Below the pieces are notes generated by a model. That model did not search any database. It saw only the letters and a program-made list of their open reading frames with translations, and was not told the DNA's origin. Positions 26,941 to 36,482 of a stretch of 64,000 nucleotides of DNA are shown in pieces; the stretch's first letter is position 1; each line of letters opens with the position of its first letter. This DNA is from Nocardia salmonicida NBRC 13393 (GTDB lineage Bacteria; Actinomycetota; Actinomycetes; Mycobacteriales; Mycobacteriaceae), in assembly GCF_001613085.1 (NCBI RefSeq), contig NZ_BDBR01000024.1:62001-126000 (forward strand), read 5' to 3'. Made by a program: the position numbers and the translations under genes.

Positions 26941-28209
26941 GTGTCCTCAGTCCGCCGCCCTCCCGTTGTCGCCGACCTGACCTGGGTGACGGCTGGCGCG
27001 ATGACCGCCAACGTCGCCGGCTACCTGCTGCAACTGCTGGCGGCGAGCTGGTTGGGGGTCGAGGGGTACAGCGAGTTCGCGAGCCTGCTCGCGGTGCAGT
27101 TGTTGTGCGCGGTCCCCGCCCTGGCCATGCAGAACGTGGTCGCCCGAGAGGTGGTGCGCGGGGCGTCGCTGCGGGCCGTGCGGGCGATGATGTGGCGGTG
27201 CGCGGCGATGGTCGCCGCGGTCGCGGTGGTGCTGATTCCGGTGGTGGCCGGCGTGCTGAACGTCGGAGTGTGGGCCGCGGCCGCTGCGCTCGGTGCGGCA
27301 CCCGCGTTGGTGATCCTCTCCGGTGAACAGGGAATCCTGCAGGGCGGCAACCACTTCCGTGCGCTTGCGACGGTACTCGCGATGGCCGGTACGGCCCGGG
27401 TGGTGCCCGCGCTGCTCGCGCTCGCGCTGGGCGGCGGTGCCGCCGGTGCGCTGTGGGCGGGTGCGGCGGGCATCGTCGGCGCGGCGATCGTCGCTGGTCG
27501 AATCGCTCGTTCGACGGCCTCGACCGAGGGCAGCGGCGGCGGTGAGGACAGCCGAGAATCGGCCGCCGTCGGCGTCGTGCCGGTGCTGCGTGCTGTCCAG
27601 GTGCAAGCGGCGCTGATGGCACTGTCCTCGGTCGACCTGATCGTGGTCCGCATCGTCCTCGACGAGGTCGACGCGAGCCGCTATTCGCTGGGCACCATCG
27701 CCACCAAGATCGCGTTCTGGCTGCCGCAAGCAGTCGGCGTTGTGCTGTATCCCCGCATGGCCAAGCCCACCCAGTCGGCCCGTGCGATCCGCGACGCGCT
27801 CTCGGTGTTATCGGTGATCGGCGTCGTCGCGGTGATCGGCGCCGCTTTGGCCGCCCCCCTTGCCCCCCTGTTCGCCGGTGCCGATTACGCGCCCATTCAG
27901 GGTCTGCTGTGGCTGTTCGCCCTGCACGGCGCGATCCTGGCGGTACTACAGGGTGCCCTGCTCTCCGCGATCGCCGTCGAACGCACCGCCCTGGCGGCCG
28001 TCACCTGGATCGGCCTGGCCATCGAGATAACCCTGATGTTGGCCTTCGCCCGCACCATCGAATCCCTGATCGGCACAGCCGTCTCCGTAGCCGCCGTCAC
28101 CACCACGATCGTCGCCGTCGTGGTCCTACGAGCCGCCCGCACCACACCCCGAGCCGCGGAATGCCCCGAAGTGCCCCTGTCCGGCGCGACGCGCCCTGAC
28201 CTGGACTGA
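26941..28209 (+). CDS. Polysaccharide/lipid flippase (MOP superfamily, Wzx-like)
   Basis: The GTG start gives 422 residues with about 12 hydrophobic helices. An N-terminal helix TAGAMTANVAGYLLQLLAA, the SWLGVEGYSEFASLL motif and later KIAFWLPQAVGVVLYPRM are typical of the polysaccharide transporter branch (PST/Wzx) of the MOP superfamily, which flips undecaprenyl-linked glycans. It is divergent from the Rv0226c-like gene (151 bp) and convergent with the DUF3068 gene. I do not recall an equivalent at this place in M. tuberculosis, so it looks like an insertion in the conserved order. Substrate unknown. Confidence 0.82.
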   Translation: MSSVRRPPVVADLTWVTAGAMTANVAGYLLQLLAASWLGVEGYSEFASLLAVQLLCAVPALAMQNVVAREVVRGASLRAVRAMMWRCAAMVAAVAVVLIPVVAGVLNVGVWAAAAALGAAPALVILSGEQGILQGGNHFRALATVLAMAGTARVVPALLALALGGGAAGALWAGAAGIVGAAIVAGRIARSTASTEGSGGGEDSRESAAVGVVPVLRAVQVQAALMALSSVDLIVVRIVLDEVDASRYSLGTIATKIAFWLPQAVGVVLYPRMAKPTQSARAIRDALSVLSVIGVVAVIGAALAAPLAPLFAGADYAPIQGLLWLFALHGAILAVLQGALLSAIAVERTALAAVTWIGLAIEITLMLAFARTIESLIGTAVSVAAVTTTIVAVVVLRAARTTPRAAECPEVPLSGATRPDLD

Positions 28210-28256
28210 GAGCGCCCAGGTAGCCCACCCGCCCCGACGTCTCCCCGCAGAGAACA

Positions 28257-28283
28257 ACGGCCCCGGTCAATGACCGGGGCCGT
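28257..28283. terminator. Bidirectional hairpin terminator
   Basis: ACGGCCCCGGTCA (28257-28269) and its exact complement (28271-28283) form a 13-bp palindrome around one base; the real hairpin would open a loop of about 7. It lies between the convergent flippase and DUF3068 genes and can serve both. Confidence 0.75.
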
Positions 28284-28299
28284 CGAACAGCATCAGAAC

Positions 28300-29490
28300 T
28301 CAGGGACGCTTGTCGATATCAATCTGCTCGGTGGGAGTGTCGTAGTCCCCACGAGGGAACTGCGTGGTCGGCGCGTCGTCGCCGTCCCACCGAGTGGCCG
28401 CACTGTCATCCGGTGCCGTAGTAGGCGCGGGCGTCGGGCGGGTCCGACGAGGACTCGCATGAGCCGGAGTGCCACCACCGCGCAGCCCGAGGAACAACCC
28501 CGCCAGCAACGCCAGCACACCGAGCACGCCGAACACGATCGGCACCACGCGGCCGAACAGCGACAGCTTGTCGGTGTTCTCCTTGGCGATGGCGATCTGC
28601 GACTCGACGGTGGCCTCGTCGAACACCAGGTGCGACTTCAGCGCGGTGACCTCGGGCTTGTCCCCGGACCGCGCGTAGTACAGGTGGATCGACTCCCCAC
28701 CCTTGATCACGGTGCCGGTCTCCGGCTCGACCCACAGGTCACGCACGTTGGTGTAGTAACGCGTCATGGTGACGGGGGTGTCGCCGCCCTCGACGCCCCA
28801 CTTGGAGGCGGGCAGGGTGAGCCGGTTGGTCGGCGACTGCACGACGTCCCAGGTGCTGGTGACCGGCGCGGTCATCTGGAAGTGGTACACCTTCGTGTTG
28901 TTGATCTCGGTCTCTTCGATGAAGTTCGCGTCGAAGGACTTTCGCACATTGATGTCGAAGTACGGGTAGGTCTTCTTCTCGGTGCCGATCGGGAATCGGT
29001 AGCCGATGCCGGTGTGCTGCACCGGCTCCATGACGCTGCCTTCCTTGTCCACGGTCACCGCGATCGACCCGTTGGGGTTCGTCTCCACCGGCATGCCGGT
29101 GGTGCGCGAGATGGTGACGCGGTCGATGACGGCGGTGAGCAGGCCGGTGTCGCCCTGCACGTCGGTGCGCCGCAGCGTCTGACCCGCCTGCAGCGTCATA
29201 TCGTCGGCGTCGGAGGGCTCCTCGACGGTGACGAAACGCTGGGAGACCAGCGGCACATCCTTGTTCACCACGGCGGCACCCTCACCGGAGGTCAACGACT
29301 TGGAGTCGAGGACGAGACTTTCCTCGCCCTTCTGGTTCTCCGCGATCGTGGTGATCTCGAGATCGAGTGGAGTCTTGGCGACTTTGCTCACCGTGTAGGT
29401 GGGGATCATCAGCGCGGCGACGAGTAATGCCGCGCCCAGACCCACGAGCACACAGGCGACCGTTCTTCTGGTACCGGCACTCAGTGCCAT
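28300..29490 (-). CDS. DUF3068 (porin PorA-annotated / LmcA-like) membrane protein
   Basis: ATG 29490, behind a GAGGAGAG ribosome site, gives 396 residues. There is an N-terminal helix (about 10-32), a large extracytoplasmic domain (35-300), a second helix near 320-345 (VPIVFGVLGVLALLAGLFLGL) and a cytosolic tail. This is the DUF3068 architecture of Rv0227c. The corynebacterial homologue, LmcA, is needed for lipomannan maturation to lipoarabinomannan, as I recall; databases often label the family porin PorA. The tail carries two PTxQ(F/I) motifs (Thr375 and Thr387), resembling those in the MmpL3 tail. Confidence 0.85.
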   Translation of the reverse strand: MALSAGTRRTVACVLVGLGAALLVAALMIPTYTVSKVAKTPLDLEITTIAENQKGEESLVLDSKSLTSGEGAAVVNKDVPLVSQRFVTVEEPSDADDMTLQAGQTLRRTDVQGDTGLLTAVIDRVTISRTTGMPVETNPNGSIAVTVDKEGSVMEPVQHTGIGYRFPIGTEKKTYPYFDINVRKSFDANFIEETEINNTKVYHFQMTAPVTSTWDVVQSPTNRLTLPASKWGVEGGDTPVTMTRYYTNVRDLWVEPETGTVIKGGESIHLYYARSGDKPEVTALKSHLVFDEATVESQIAIAKENTDKLSLFGRVVPIVFGVLGVLALLAGLFLGLRGGGTPAHASPRRTRPTPAPTTAPDDSAATRWDGDDAPTTQFPRGDYDTPTEQIDIDKRP

Positions 29491-29636
29491 GCAAACTCTC
29501 CTCGTCGTTCGAACACGGATGGCCCGGTGGTCTGGTATTGCACCACAGGCACTCGTGAGCCCCGACACTAACAGCCCGGACTCCGAAGGTGCGGCGCTGT
29601 GCCGTGGAAATCGCCGACACGGCAGACTGGACCGCG

Positions 29637-30827
29637 ATGACGACCGCCACCGCCCCCGTTTCGCCCCCGCGCGCCTTCATTCCCGCCCTCGAAGGAATGC
29701 GCGGGATGGCGGCGCTCGGTGTGTTGGTCACCCACGTGGCTTTCCAGACCGGAACGAGTGGGATATCGGTCCTCGGCCCGCTCCTGGAACGCTTCGATAT
29801 GGCGGTCGCGGTGTTCTTCGCGCTGTCGGGTTTCCTGTTGTGGCGCCCACACGCGGCGGCCGCGCACGGTCTCGGCCGCGCGCCGAAGACCGCCCGCTAC
29901 CTGTTGCACCGGGTGGTCAGGGTCATGCCCGCGTACTGGGTCGTTGTGGTGTTCGTCCTGCTGTTGCTGCCCGGCGCCGCGCATTCGGCGAACCTGCGGG
30001 TGTGGGTATCGAATCTGTTTCTGTTGCAGGTGTTCGTGCCGTTGACGTTGACCGATGGGCTCACGCAGATGTGGAGCCTGTCGGTGGAGATGGCCTTCTA
30101 CCTGGTGTTGCCGCTGTTGGCCTGGCTGGTCGTGCGCCTGCGCGGCCCTGCGGCCCGGTGGCGGGTGCCGGTGCTGTGCGGGCTGATCGCGGTGTGTCTG
30201 ACCTGGAACCTGTGGCCGGTCCCGACGCCGGACGCGATCCACTCCGACAACTGGCTGCCCGCCTACCTGCCGTGGTTCGCGGCGGGCATGCTCCAAGCGG
30301 AATTGATCCACCTCGCGCGACCGGATGTCCGGTGGGCCCGAATTCTGTCGAGTCAGCCCCTGATGTGGGCGTTCGCGCTCGCAGCGTTCCTGCTCTCGGC
30401 GACCGAGTACGGCGGCCCGGCCGGTCTGGAACGCGCGCAGCCGTGGCAGTACGCGATGAAGATGGTGCTCGGCATGATCCTCGGCTTCTGTCTGCTCGCG
30501 CCCCTGGTACTACGCCGGTCCGGCGCACCGCACCGCTGGCTGGAATCGCGAACGGCTTCGATCTTCGGCCGCTGGTCCTACGGCATCTTCGTGTGGCACC
30601 TGGTGGTGCTCACCGTGGTCTTCCCGGTCTTCGGCATCATGCCTTTCCACGGACACTTCCTCTACGTGCTCATCCTGACCACCGCCCTCACCCTCCCGCT
30701 GGCCGCCGCCAGTTTCGCCCTGATCGAAGAACCCGCGCGCCGCTGGGCGGCCCGCTGGGACAAGCGGACCGCGGCCGCGCGCGTCGAACCCGGGGCGGAA
30801 TCGGTCGAGACCTCGGCGGTGCGCTGA
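29637..30827 (+). CDS. Acyltransferase-3 family protein, TmaT-like
   Basis: With ATG 29637 (MTTATAPVSP) the product has 396 residues and ten or so membrane helices. The start FIPALEGMRGMAALGVLVTHV has the family signature Arg and catalytic His of membrane O-acyltransferases (acyltransferase 3, PF01757); SLSVEMAFYLVLPL is the second conserved block. Position after the DUF3068 gene matches Rv0228, whose corynebacterial homologue TmaT acetylates the mycolate of trehalose monomycolate before or during MmpL3 export (from memory). MmpL3 itself is in this window, so a shared pathway is plausible. Confidence 0.85.
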   Translation: MTTATAPVSPPRAFIPALEGMRGMAALGVLVTHVAFQTGTSGISVLGPLLERFDMAVAVFFALSGFLLWRPHAAAAHGLGRAPKTARYLLHRVVRVMPAYWVVVVFVLLLLPGAAHSANLRVWVSNLFLLQVFVPLTLTDGLTQMWSLSVEMAFYLVLPLLAWLVVRLRGPAARWRVPVLCGLIAVCLTWNLWPVPTPDAIHSDNWLPAYLPWFAAGMLQAELIHLARPDVRWARILSSQPLMWAFALAAFLLSATEYGGPAGLERAQPWQYAMKMVLGMILGFCLLAPLVLRRSGAPHRWLESRTASIFGRWSYGIFVWHLVVLTVVFPVFGIMPFHGHFLYVLILTTALTLPLAAASFALIEEPARRWAARWDKRTAAARVEPGAESVETSAVR

Positions 30828-30834
30828 CTCGCGG

Positions 30835-33800
30835 TCAGCGACGGCGTGGGAGTGCCGCCACCCCCACTGCGACGACCGCGACAACCGCCGGTGCCTGGGC
30901 CCACAGCGAGCCGCCCATGTATTCGGTGCCGGAGCGCCAGGTCCCGGTCGACAGGGCCGCCGCGGAGATCAACGTCCCGAGGCCCGCGAGCCAGGGCAGT
31001 GTCCGAGCCGTCACCGCGGGCCGGAAGTAGTTGCAGCCCAACGTGATCAGCGTGAATCCCGCACCGAACGGCCCGGAGATGACAGCGATCACGCCGGTCA
31101 GCCCGATCGCCGCGACCCAGCCGGCCCCCCAGGTGCCCGGTGCCGGATCGACGTCGGGAGCCGCACGTCGACGCGGAATCGCCAGCAGAACAAGGGGAAT
31201 CAGCAACAGCAGTCCGCCGAAGATCGCCAGCCGATACCAGCGGTCCGCCGGGAACGACACCGTGATCTCTCCGCTGGTCCCAGGCGGAACGAGCCAAGCC
31301 TGCTGCCAACCGTCGACAACGATGGGCGACAGTTCCCGCCCGTCCGCGGTGTGCGCCTGCCAGCCGACATTGGTGCTCAGCGGCAGGACCAGCAGCTGAG
31401 TACCCGAAGCCGGATCCGGGACATCGGCGGGAGGCGCCGGCGCGGGTTCGGCGGGGTCTTCCGGTGTGGCGTCGGTAGGGGTGACGGCTTTGCCGGGGTA
31501 GGGGTCGGTGCGCGGCAGGCGAAGCCGGTCGACGGTGAACAGTTCGGTCGGTGCGACGGTGAGGTCGGGGTGGCCGGGCAGGAGTTCGATGTCGGCCGCG
31601 TCCTCGGGGCACGGCTGCGCGGAAACCGGTGCGCCGGAGCGGAGTTCGTCGGCAGTGGCGGTGATCGTCGTGTGGACGGCGCGCCCACCGATGGCGATCA
31701 CCGGCCCCGCGTCGCAGCCGATGGTGACGAGCCGGTCGCCCGGCGCGTGCGCGGGGTACTCGGGGCCGAGCACTTCCACTTCGGCCAGGCCCGCGGGCTG
31801 GGTGAGGACGAAGCCGAGCGCGGTGCGGTCCAGAACCTCGTTCCAGCTCTGGATGCTGATCTCTACGCGATCGGTTTCGGTGGGATACAGCGAGATCCGT
31901 GCCGGTTCACCGTGTTCGCGTTCGGGCAGTTCGCGGATCTGCGGACCGTTGCCCAGGTTCACCGCCACGGAGGTGGCGGTGGCGGGTAGCCCGCCGAGGG
32001 CGGTGGTGATGTCGAGTCCGGTCACCATCGTCGGTTCCGGAAGTTCCAGTACCAGTGTGGGTCTGCCGCCCGCGAGCTCGCGCACGGTGGATTCCGGTGC
32101 GGTCCAGGTGGTCTTCGGGTCGCCGTCGGTGGCCGCGAAGGCGGCGCCGCGCAGATCGGCGACATCGGCCTTGCCGCGCGCCACCGGCCTGGTCGGGTCG
32201 GTGAGCAACCCCTCCAGCGCGGGACCGGGTCGGGTGCGCACGGTGAGGTCGGTGCCTACGGTGAGCGGCTCCGGCACCGAGAGGGTGCGGCCGAAGATGC
32301 CGGGTTCCTCGGCGGGCAAGCCGAGTCCCTTACTGCAGTGCACGCGGTCGGGACCGTCGAAACAGTTACCGCGACCGGGGAATTCCTGTCCGAGATCCCA
32401 TCCGCTGACAATCGTTCCCGCGGCGACATCGGGCAGCACCACCCGGTGCCGGATGTCGACGCGCACCGGGTCTTCCCGATTCGAATAGTCATCGAGCGTG
32501 AGTTCGCTGATCCCGAATTGCCCACCACGGGTGCCGGTTTCGGTGCGCGCCGCGGAGATCATCACCCAGTCGGACTTGCCCGCGGGCAGTGCGACGGACA
32601 CGGGCTCACCGGGTTCGGTGATCCGCGCCGAGACCGTGCCGCGTTGGGTGCGCACCTCGACCCACTTCACCGGATCGCCCAGCGCCGCCGCCGCGGTGGT
32701 GAACCGCAGCGATCCGTTGGCGATCGGCTTGTCCAGATCGAGCCGAATCCATTGCCCGAGAGCGAATTCGGAGCCATTGCTGATCCACGCGGTGCTCGGA
32801 TCGCCGTCCACGGCGGCCGCGGTGGAGCTACCGGGCGCCGCCCCGCCGATCTGGGTGGCGTCGGCGGCGGAGCTGGAGGCGGTGACCTTCGCGCCCGACC
32901 ACTCGCCCTGCACGAGTTCGGTGCCTTCGACGGGATAGTCGGAGACCAGATTGTGGGTGCGCCGAGCATCGTCGGCGGCGCGCACCGCGGAGTTGTGATT
33001 GTCGACCCGGCCGAAGTCGGACTCTCGATCCATCGGAGTGTCGGTCAGCAATACGGGCCGCGGCGGCAACCCGGCACGCTGCGCGTCCGCTTCGAGAAGC
33101 ACCGGCGCCGTGGGGTTCTCGCTGTCTCGACGCACCCGCTCCAGAACCTCGGGACCGCCTCGGACTACGGGGATCGAATCCAGCGGGGTGGTGTACGCGC
33201 CGGGGAATCCGGGCGGTGCCCCGGTACCGCTGCGCACGTCGACGGGCGTGCCGGGCGGCGGCACGTCGACCCGGTAGATCTCGACCGCCGGATAGGCGGG
33301 CAGCAGATCGTTGTCGACCACCAGTCCCGCATCCGCCGCGCGCGGCCCGATCTTCGCGCCGAACGAGGTCACCTTGGTCAACCCCGGCGAGCCCTCGATC
33401 GCGCGGTGCGCCAGGATCGGGCGGGTGGAACGCGACGTCTCGGGGTCGAGGTCGTTGCGCAACACCAGGATTCCGATGCCCTGGTCGGCGAGGGTCGCGG
33501 CGAGACCGGTCGAGGGCCTGCCGTCGGCGATCAGCCGCTGCACCGAATCCATCGCGCGAATCGTGCCCGGCGGATTCAGCGGAACCGAATCACGTACGGC
33601 CCATGGGGTACTCGCCAAGGCTTGCAACGGTTCGTCGCGGGTGAGTCCCCAGATCTGACTGCCGAACGGCGCGCCGGGCACCACGAGCGCGCGGGTGTCG
33701 GCGGCATTGTCGGCCAGCCAGTCGGCGGTATCGGTCCAGTAGGCGGGCACCCGGTCGTAGGCGCCGCGCGGGGCGAGTCGACCGGTCCACGCCAGTGAGG

Positions 33801-35139
33801 TCGCGAGGGTGAGCGCGGCCAGGACCAGCGCGGCGACCGCGACGAGCCGATCCCGCTCGGGATGGGCGAAAGAGCTGCGCCACACCGGCATCGGCACGGA
33901 GGCGGGCAGGGCGACGCGACCGAGCAGGTGCGCCAGCCCCACGACCAGCGGCAGCCGGATCAGCGGTTCGAGTTTGTGCACATTCCGCAGCGGCGCACCG
34001 CCGGAGTCGAGGAAGATCCGCACCGATTCGGCGAACGGCCCACCGAGCGTCCCGACATACCCGGCACAGATTCCCGCCAGCCCCACACACAGGATCAGCG
34101 CGAATCTGCCCCGAAACGGCATCGTCGACCGGGCGAGTCCGGCCATGCCTGCCGCCGCGAGCAGACCGGTCGCCAGAACCGCGGCAGGCTGGGTCACCAG
34201 GACCGCGCCGGCGATCCGCTCCGGCGAGACGAACGGCGTCCAACTATCGGTCCCGCGTAGCACCTCGCTCAGCGCGGCCCACTGCGTCGTCACTCCCGAG
34301 GACTCGATGAAATCGAGGAACGGCGGACTCACCTTGCCGAGCAGCAGCAGCGGCACCACCCACCACAAAGTGGCGAGTACCAGCAGCGGAATCCACGCCC
34401 GCGTAAACCGCCACCACTGCCGATTCGGCCGATAGGAAGCCCACCACAGCGCCGCGGGCAGGAACGCCGCCACGGTCGCCACGGCATTGACCGATCCCAT
34501 CAGCGCCAACGCCAACGCACTGCCCGCGGGAGAGAGCGGGCCGCCGCGCCGTCGTTTGATCGCCGTGCCGAGTGCCGCGGGCGCGAGCAGAACCCACGGG
34601 GCCAGCATCATGGGCAGGGTTTCCGAGGAGATCGAGCCGAGCGTGGTGAGCACTCGCGGCGACAACGCGAAGGCGATGCCCGCGATCACGCGTGACCCGC
34701 GCGAGCCGATGCCGAGCGTTTCGCACAGCTTGACGATGCCCCAGAACCCGGCGAGCAGGAGCAGCGCCCACCAGACGCGCTGGGTGACCCACGCGGGCAG
34801 GTGCAGCAGGTGCCCGGCCGAGAAGAACGCGCCGTGCGGGAAGAAGTAGCCGTAGGCCTGGTTCTGGACCTGGCCCATCGGGGCCTGGCTGCTCCACAGG
34901 TGCGATGCCCGCGCGAGGAAGCCGAGCGGGTTCTGCGCGAGGTCGTATTTGGTGTCGGCGACGGTGAGGCCGGGCGCCTGCGCGAAGGTCAGTACGAAGG
35001 CGGCTACTACCGAGCCGACGAGCCAGCGCCAACCCAGTGGCGCCCTGTCCGGTTGCCCCGATGCGGGGCGCGACGCGCGGGCGTCAGCCTCAGCGGCTGC
35101 CGTATTCAGGTGCGTTGAGCAGCGAGGAGTCTTTGTCAC
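30835..35139 (-). CDS. aftD: Alpha-(1->3)-arabinofuranosyltransferase AftD
   Basis: AftD adds branching arabinofuranose from decaprenylphosphoryl-arabinose to arabinogalactan and lipoarabinomannan at the outer face of the membrane. The 1434-residue product matches the ~1400 aa of Rv0236c. An N-terminal GT-C part (about 1-470) has a first periplasmic loop with VADTKYDLAQNP, the place of the catalytic acidic residue, then QNQAYGYFFPHG. The long periplasmic half contains F5/8-type carbohydrate-binding segments (around 800-900 and 1060-1180), and two hydrophobic segments lie near the C-terminus. The GTG start overlaps the DUF2613 gene by 50 bp. It converges on the TmaT-like gene, 7 bp apart. Confidence 0.93.
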   Translation of the reverse strand: MTKTPRCSTHLNTAAAEADARASRPASGQPDRAPLGWRWLVGSVVAAFVLTFAQAPGLTVADTKYDLAQNPLGFLARASHLWSSQAPMGQVQNQAYGYFFPHGAFFSAGHLLHLPAWVTQRVWWALLLLAGFWGIVKLCETLGIGSRGSRVIAGIAFALSPRVLTTLGSISSETLPMMLAPWVLLAPAALGTAIKRRRGGPLSPAGSALALALMGSVNAVATVAAFLPAALWWASYRPNRQWWRFTRAWIPLLVLATLWWVVPLLLLGKVSPPFLDFIESSGVTTQWAALSEVLRGTDSWTPFVSPERIAGAVLVTQPAAVLATGLLAAAGMAGLARSTMPFRGRFALILCVGLAGICAGYVGTLGGPFAESVRIFLDSGGAPLRNVHKLEPLIRLPLVVGLAHLLGRVALPASVPMPVWRSSFAHPERDRLVAVAALVLAALTLATSLAWTGRLAPRGAYDRVPAYWTDTADWLADNAADTRALVVPGAPFGSQIWGLTRDEPLQALASTPWAVRDSVPLNPPGTIRAMDSVQRLIADGRPSTGLAATLADQGIGILVLRNDLDPETSRSTRPILAHRAIEGSPGLTKVTSFGAKIGPRAADAGLVVDNDLLPAYPAVEIYRVDVPPPGTPVDVRSGTGAPPGFPGAYTTPLDSIPVVRGGPEVLERVRRDSENPTAPVLLEADAQRAGLPPRPVLLTDTPMDRESDFGRVDNHNSAVRAADDARRTHNLVSDYPVEGTELVQGEWSGAKVTASSSAADATQIGGAAPGSSTAAAVDGDPSTAWISNGSEFALGQWIRLDLDKPIANGSLRFTTAAAALGDPVKWVEVRTQRGTVSARITEPGEPVSVALPAGKSDWVMISAARTETGTRGGQFGISELTLDDYSNREDPVRVDIRHRVVLPDVAAGTIVSGWDLGQEFPGRGNCFDGPDRVHCSKGLGLPAEEPGIFGRTLSVPEPLTVGTDLTVRTRPGPALEGLLTDPTRPVARGKADVADLRGAAFAATDGDPKTTWTAPESTVRELAGGRPTLVLELPEPTMVTGLDITTALGGLPATATSVAVNLGNGPQIRELPEREHGEPARISLYPTETDRVEISIQSWNEVLDRTALGFVLTQPAGLAEVEVLGPEYPAHAPGDRLVTIGCDAGPVIAIGGRAVHTTITATADELRSGAPVSAQPCPEDAADIELLPGHPDLTVAPTELFTVDRLRLPRTDPYPGKAVTPTDATPEDPAEPAPAPPADVPDPASGTQLLVLPLSTNVGWQAHTADGRELSPIVVDGWQQAWLVPPGTSGEITVSFPADRWYRLAIFGGLLLLIPLVLLAIPRRRAAPDVDPAPGTWGAGWVAAIGLTGVIAVISGPFGAGFTLITLGCNYFRPAVTARTLPWLAGLGTLISAAALSTGTWRSGTEYMGGSLWAQAPAVVAVVAVGVAALPRRR

Positions 35140-35260
35140 CGCTGCGGTCGATCGAGGGCGCCGTGTTCTGCTGCACCGCCGCCGTGATGGCGAAGACGGC
35201 GATCGCGCTCAGCAAGGCGCCGCCGACCGCGCTGGCAACAGCCGGAACAGCAAACTTCAT
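35090..35260 (-). CDS. DUF2613 small secreted/membrane protein, Rv0236A-like
   Basis: MKFAVPAVASAV begins at 35260 and gives 56 residues: one hydrophobic helix (about 5-30, likely an uncleaved anchor or signal) and a short polar tail ending NAPEYGSR. DUF2613 members of this size sit directly upstream of aftD in mycobacteria (Rv0236A). The gene overlaps the aftD start by 50 bp in another frame, so translation of the two is probably coupled. A helper role for AftD is a guess from this constant pairing. Confidence 0.85.
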   Translation of the reverse strand: MKFAVPAVASAVGGALLSAIAVFAITAAVQQNTAPSIDRSGDKDSSLLNAPEYGSR

Positions 35261-35327
35261 CGCGCACTCCAATACGCTCGGCGTCGGGGCCTGTCTCCGG
35301 CAAACCTAGCAGGTCTATCGGGCTCGG

Positions 35328-36425
35328 TCAGTCGTTGGGCAGCTCGCAACGCAGGGCGCCGAGCAGGGTGCGAAGTTTGGCGGTCGTCTCGGCCAGCTCC
35401 GCCATGGGGTCGGAGGCCGCCACGATCCCGCCGCCCGCACTGGCTCGCAGGACGCGCTGATCGGCGGATAGTTCGCCGCCGCGAATCGCCACGACCCATT
35501 CGCCGTCGCCGTCGTCGTCACACCAGCCCACCGCCCCGCCGTAGAACCCGCGCCACGGTTCGTCGGAGGTGATGGCGTCGAGCGCGGCGGCGAAGGGCGT
35601 GCCGTTGACAGCGGGGGTCGGGTGCAGCAGCAGCGCCAGGTCGAGTGCGGTGGTCGACGAATCGCGCAGCACGCCGTGGATGGGCGTGGCGAGGTGCCAG
35701 ACCTGTTCGGTGCTGAGGAGTTCGGGCGCGTCGGGGATGTGGAGCTTCGCGCAGACCGGCGCCAGTTGCGCACGGATCCAATCGATCACGAAGGCGTGCT
35801 CGTCGTGATTCTTGGTGCTGGACAACAGCGCTGCGGCCTGCTTCGCGTCATCGGCGGGGTCGGCGAGGCGGGGGAGGGTGCCTGCCAGCGGATGCAGGCT
35901 CACGCGATCGCCGCGCCGTGCGACCAGTACTTCGGGCGTCGCGCCGATCAGCGTCTCGCCCGCTCGCCCTGCCGCGGACAGATCTACCGCGTACACCGCG
36001 GCGTTCGGATGCCTGGTCAGCAGGTGACCGGCCAGCACCTCCGGTTCCAGCGGCGCGTCGGCCGCCAGCACCATCGACCGCGCGGCCACCACTTTGCGCA
36101 GTTCGTTCGCGGGGTCGCCGAGTAGCTCGACCAGCTTCGTCACCCGGGCTACATGCTCTGGTGCACTGGGTATCTCGGCCACCACCCGCACGCCGGGCAA
36201 CGCGGGCAGCGCGGCGGGCCGCCACGGACCCGCAGTGTGCAGCACGCTCTCGGGCTCCCAGAGCGCGGCCGCCGTGCGCGGATCGAACGGCAGCGCACCG
36301 ACGATGAACCTCGGCGCAGTCGTCCGACGCAATGCCGCGACCGCCTGCCGGGGATCCGAATAGGTCGCGCGCACGCCCGAAGTCCGCAACACCGCGTCGG
36401 GTCGAGCGAGCAGGAATTCGTTCAT
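35328..36425 (-). CDS. Isochorismate synthase (EntC/DhbC/MenF-like)
   Basis: The 365-residue protein (ATG 36425, MNEFLLARPD) is a chorismate-utilising enzyme: VVAARSMVLAA contains the catalytic Lys region, GATPEVLVARRG and LHPLAGTLPR the core, STKNHDEHAFVIDWI the Mg2+-binding Glu, and HLATPIHGVL and HPTPAVNGTP the product-specific loops. It converts chorismate to isochorismate, the entry point to menaquinone and to salicylate or 2,3-dihydroxybenzoate siderophores. No siderophore gene is adjacent, so the pathway cannot be decided from this window. It follows the universal stress gene by 57 bp on the same strand. Confidence 0.87.
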   Translation of the reverse strand: MNEFLLARPDAVLRTSGVRATYSDPRQAVAALRRTTAPRFIVGALPFDPRTAAALWEPESVLHTAGPWRPAALPALPGVRVVAEIPSAPEHVARVTKLVELLGDPANELRKVVAARSMVLAADAPLEPEVLAGHLLTRHPNAAVYAVDLSAAGRAGETLIGATPEVLVARRGDRVSLHPLAGTLPRLADPADDAKQAAALLSSTKNHDEHAFVIDWIRAQLAPVCAKLHIPDAPELLSTEQVWHLATPIHGVLRDSSTTALDLALLLHPTPAVNGTPFAAALDAITSDEPWRGFYGGAVGWCDDDGDGEWVVAIRGGELSADQRVLRASAGGGIVAASDPMAELAETTAKLRTLLGALRCELPND

Positions 36426-36482
36426 GGTGTCTCGACCATAGCTCCGAGACCGTGGCATCGATTCGGGAGAGCGATCGAACTC

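Noticed and set aside
28300..29490. A porin, as the common database label porin PorA family suggests
   Set aside because: DUF3068 has two membrane helices and a periplasmic domain, unlike the tiny corynebacterial PorA; LmcA-like is a better description.
35328..36425. Part of a siderophore cluster
   Set aside because: No NRPS, salicylate-AMP ligase or siderophore transporter is adjacent; the isochorismatase-like gene is 15 kb away and paired with its own regulator.
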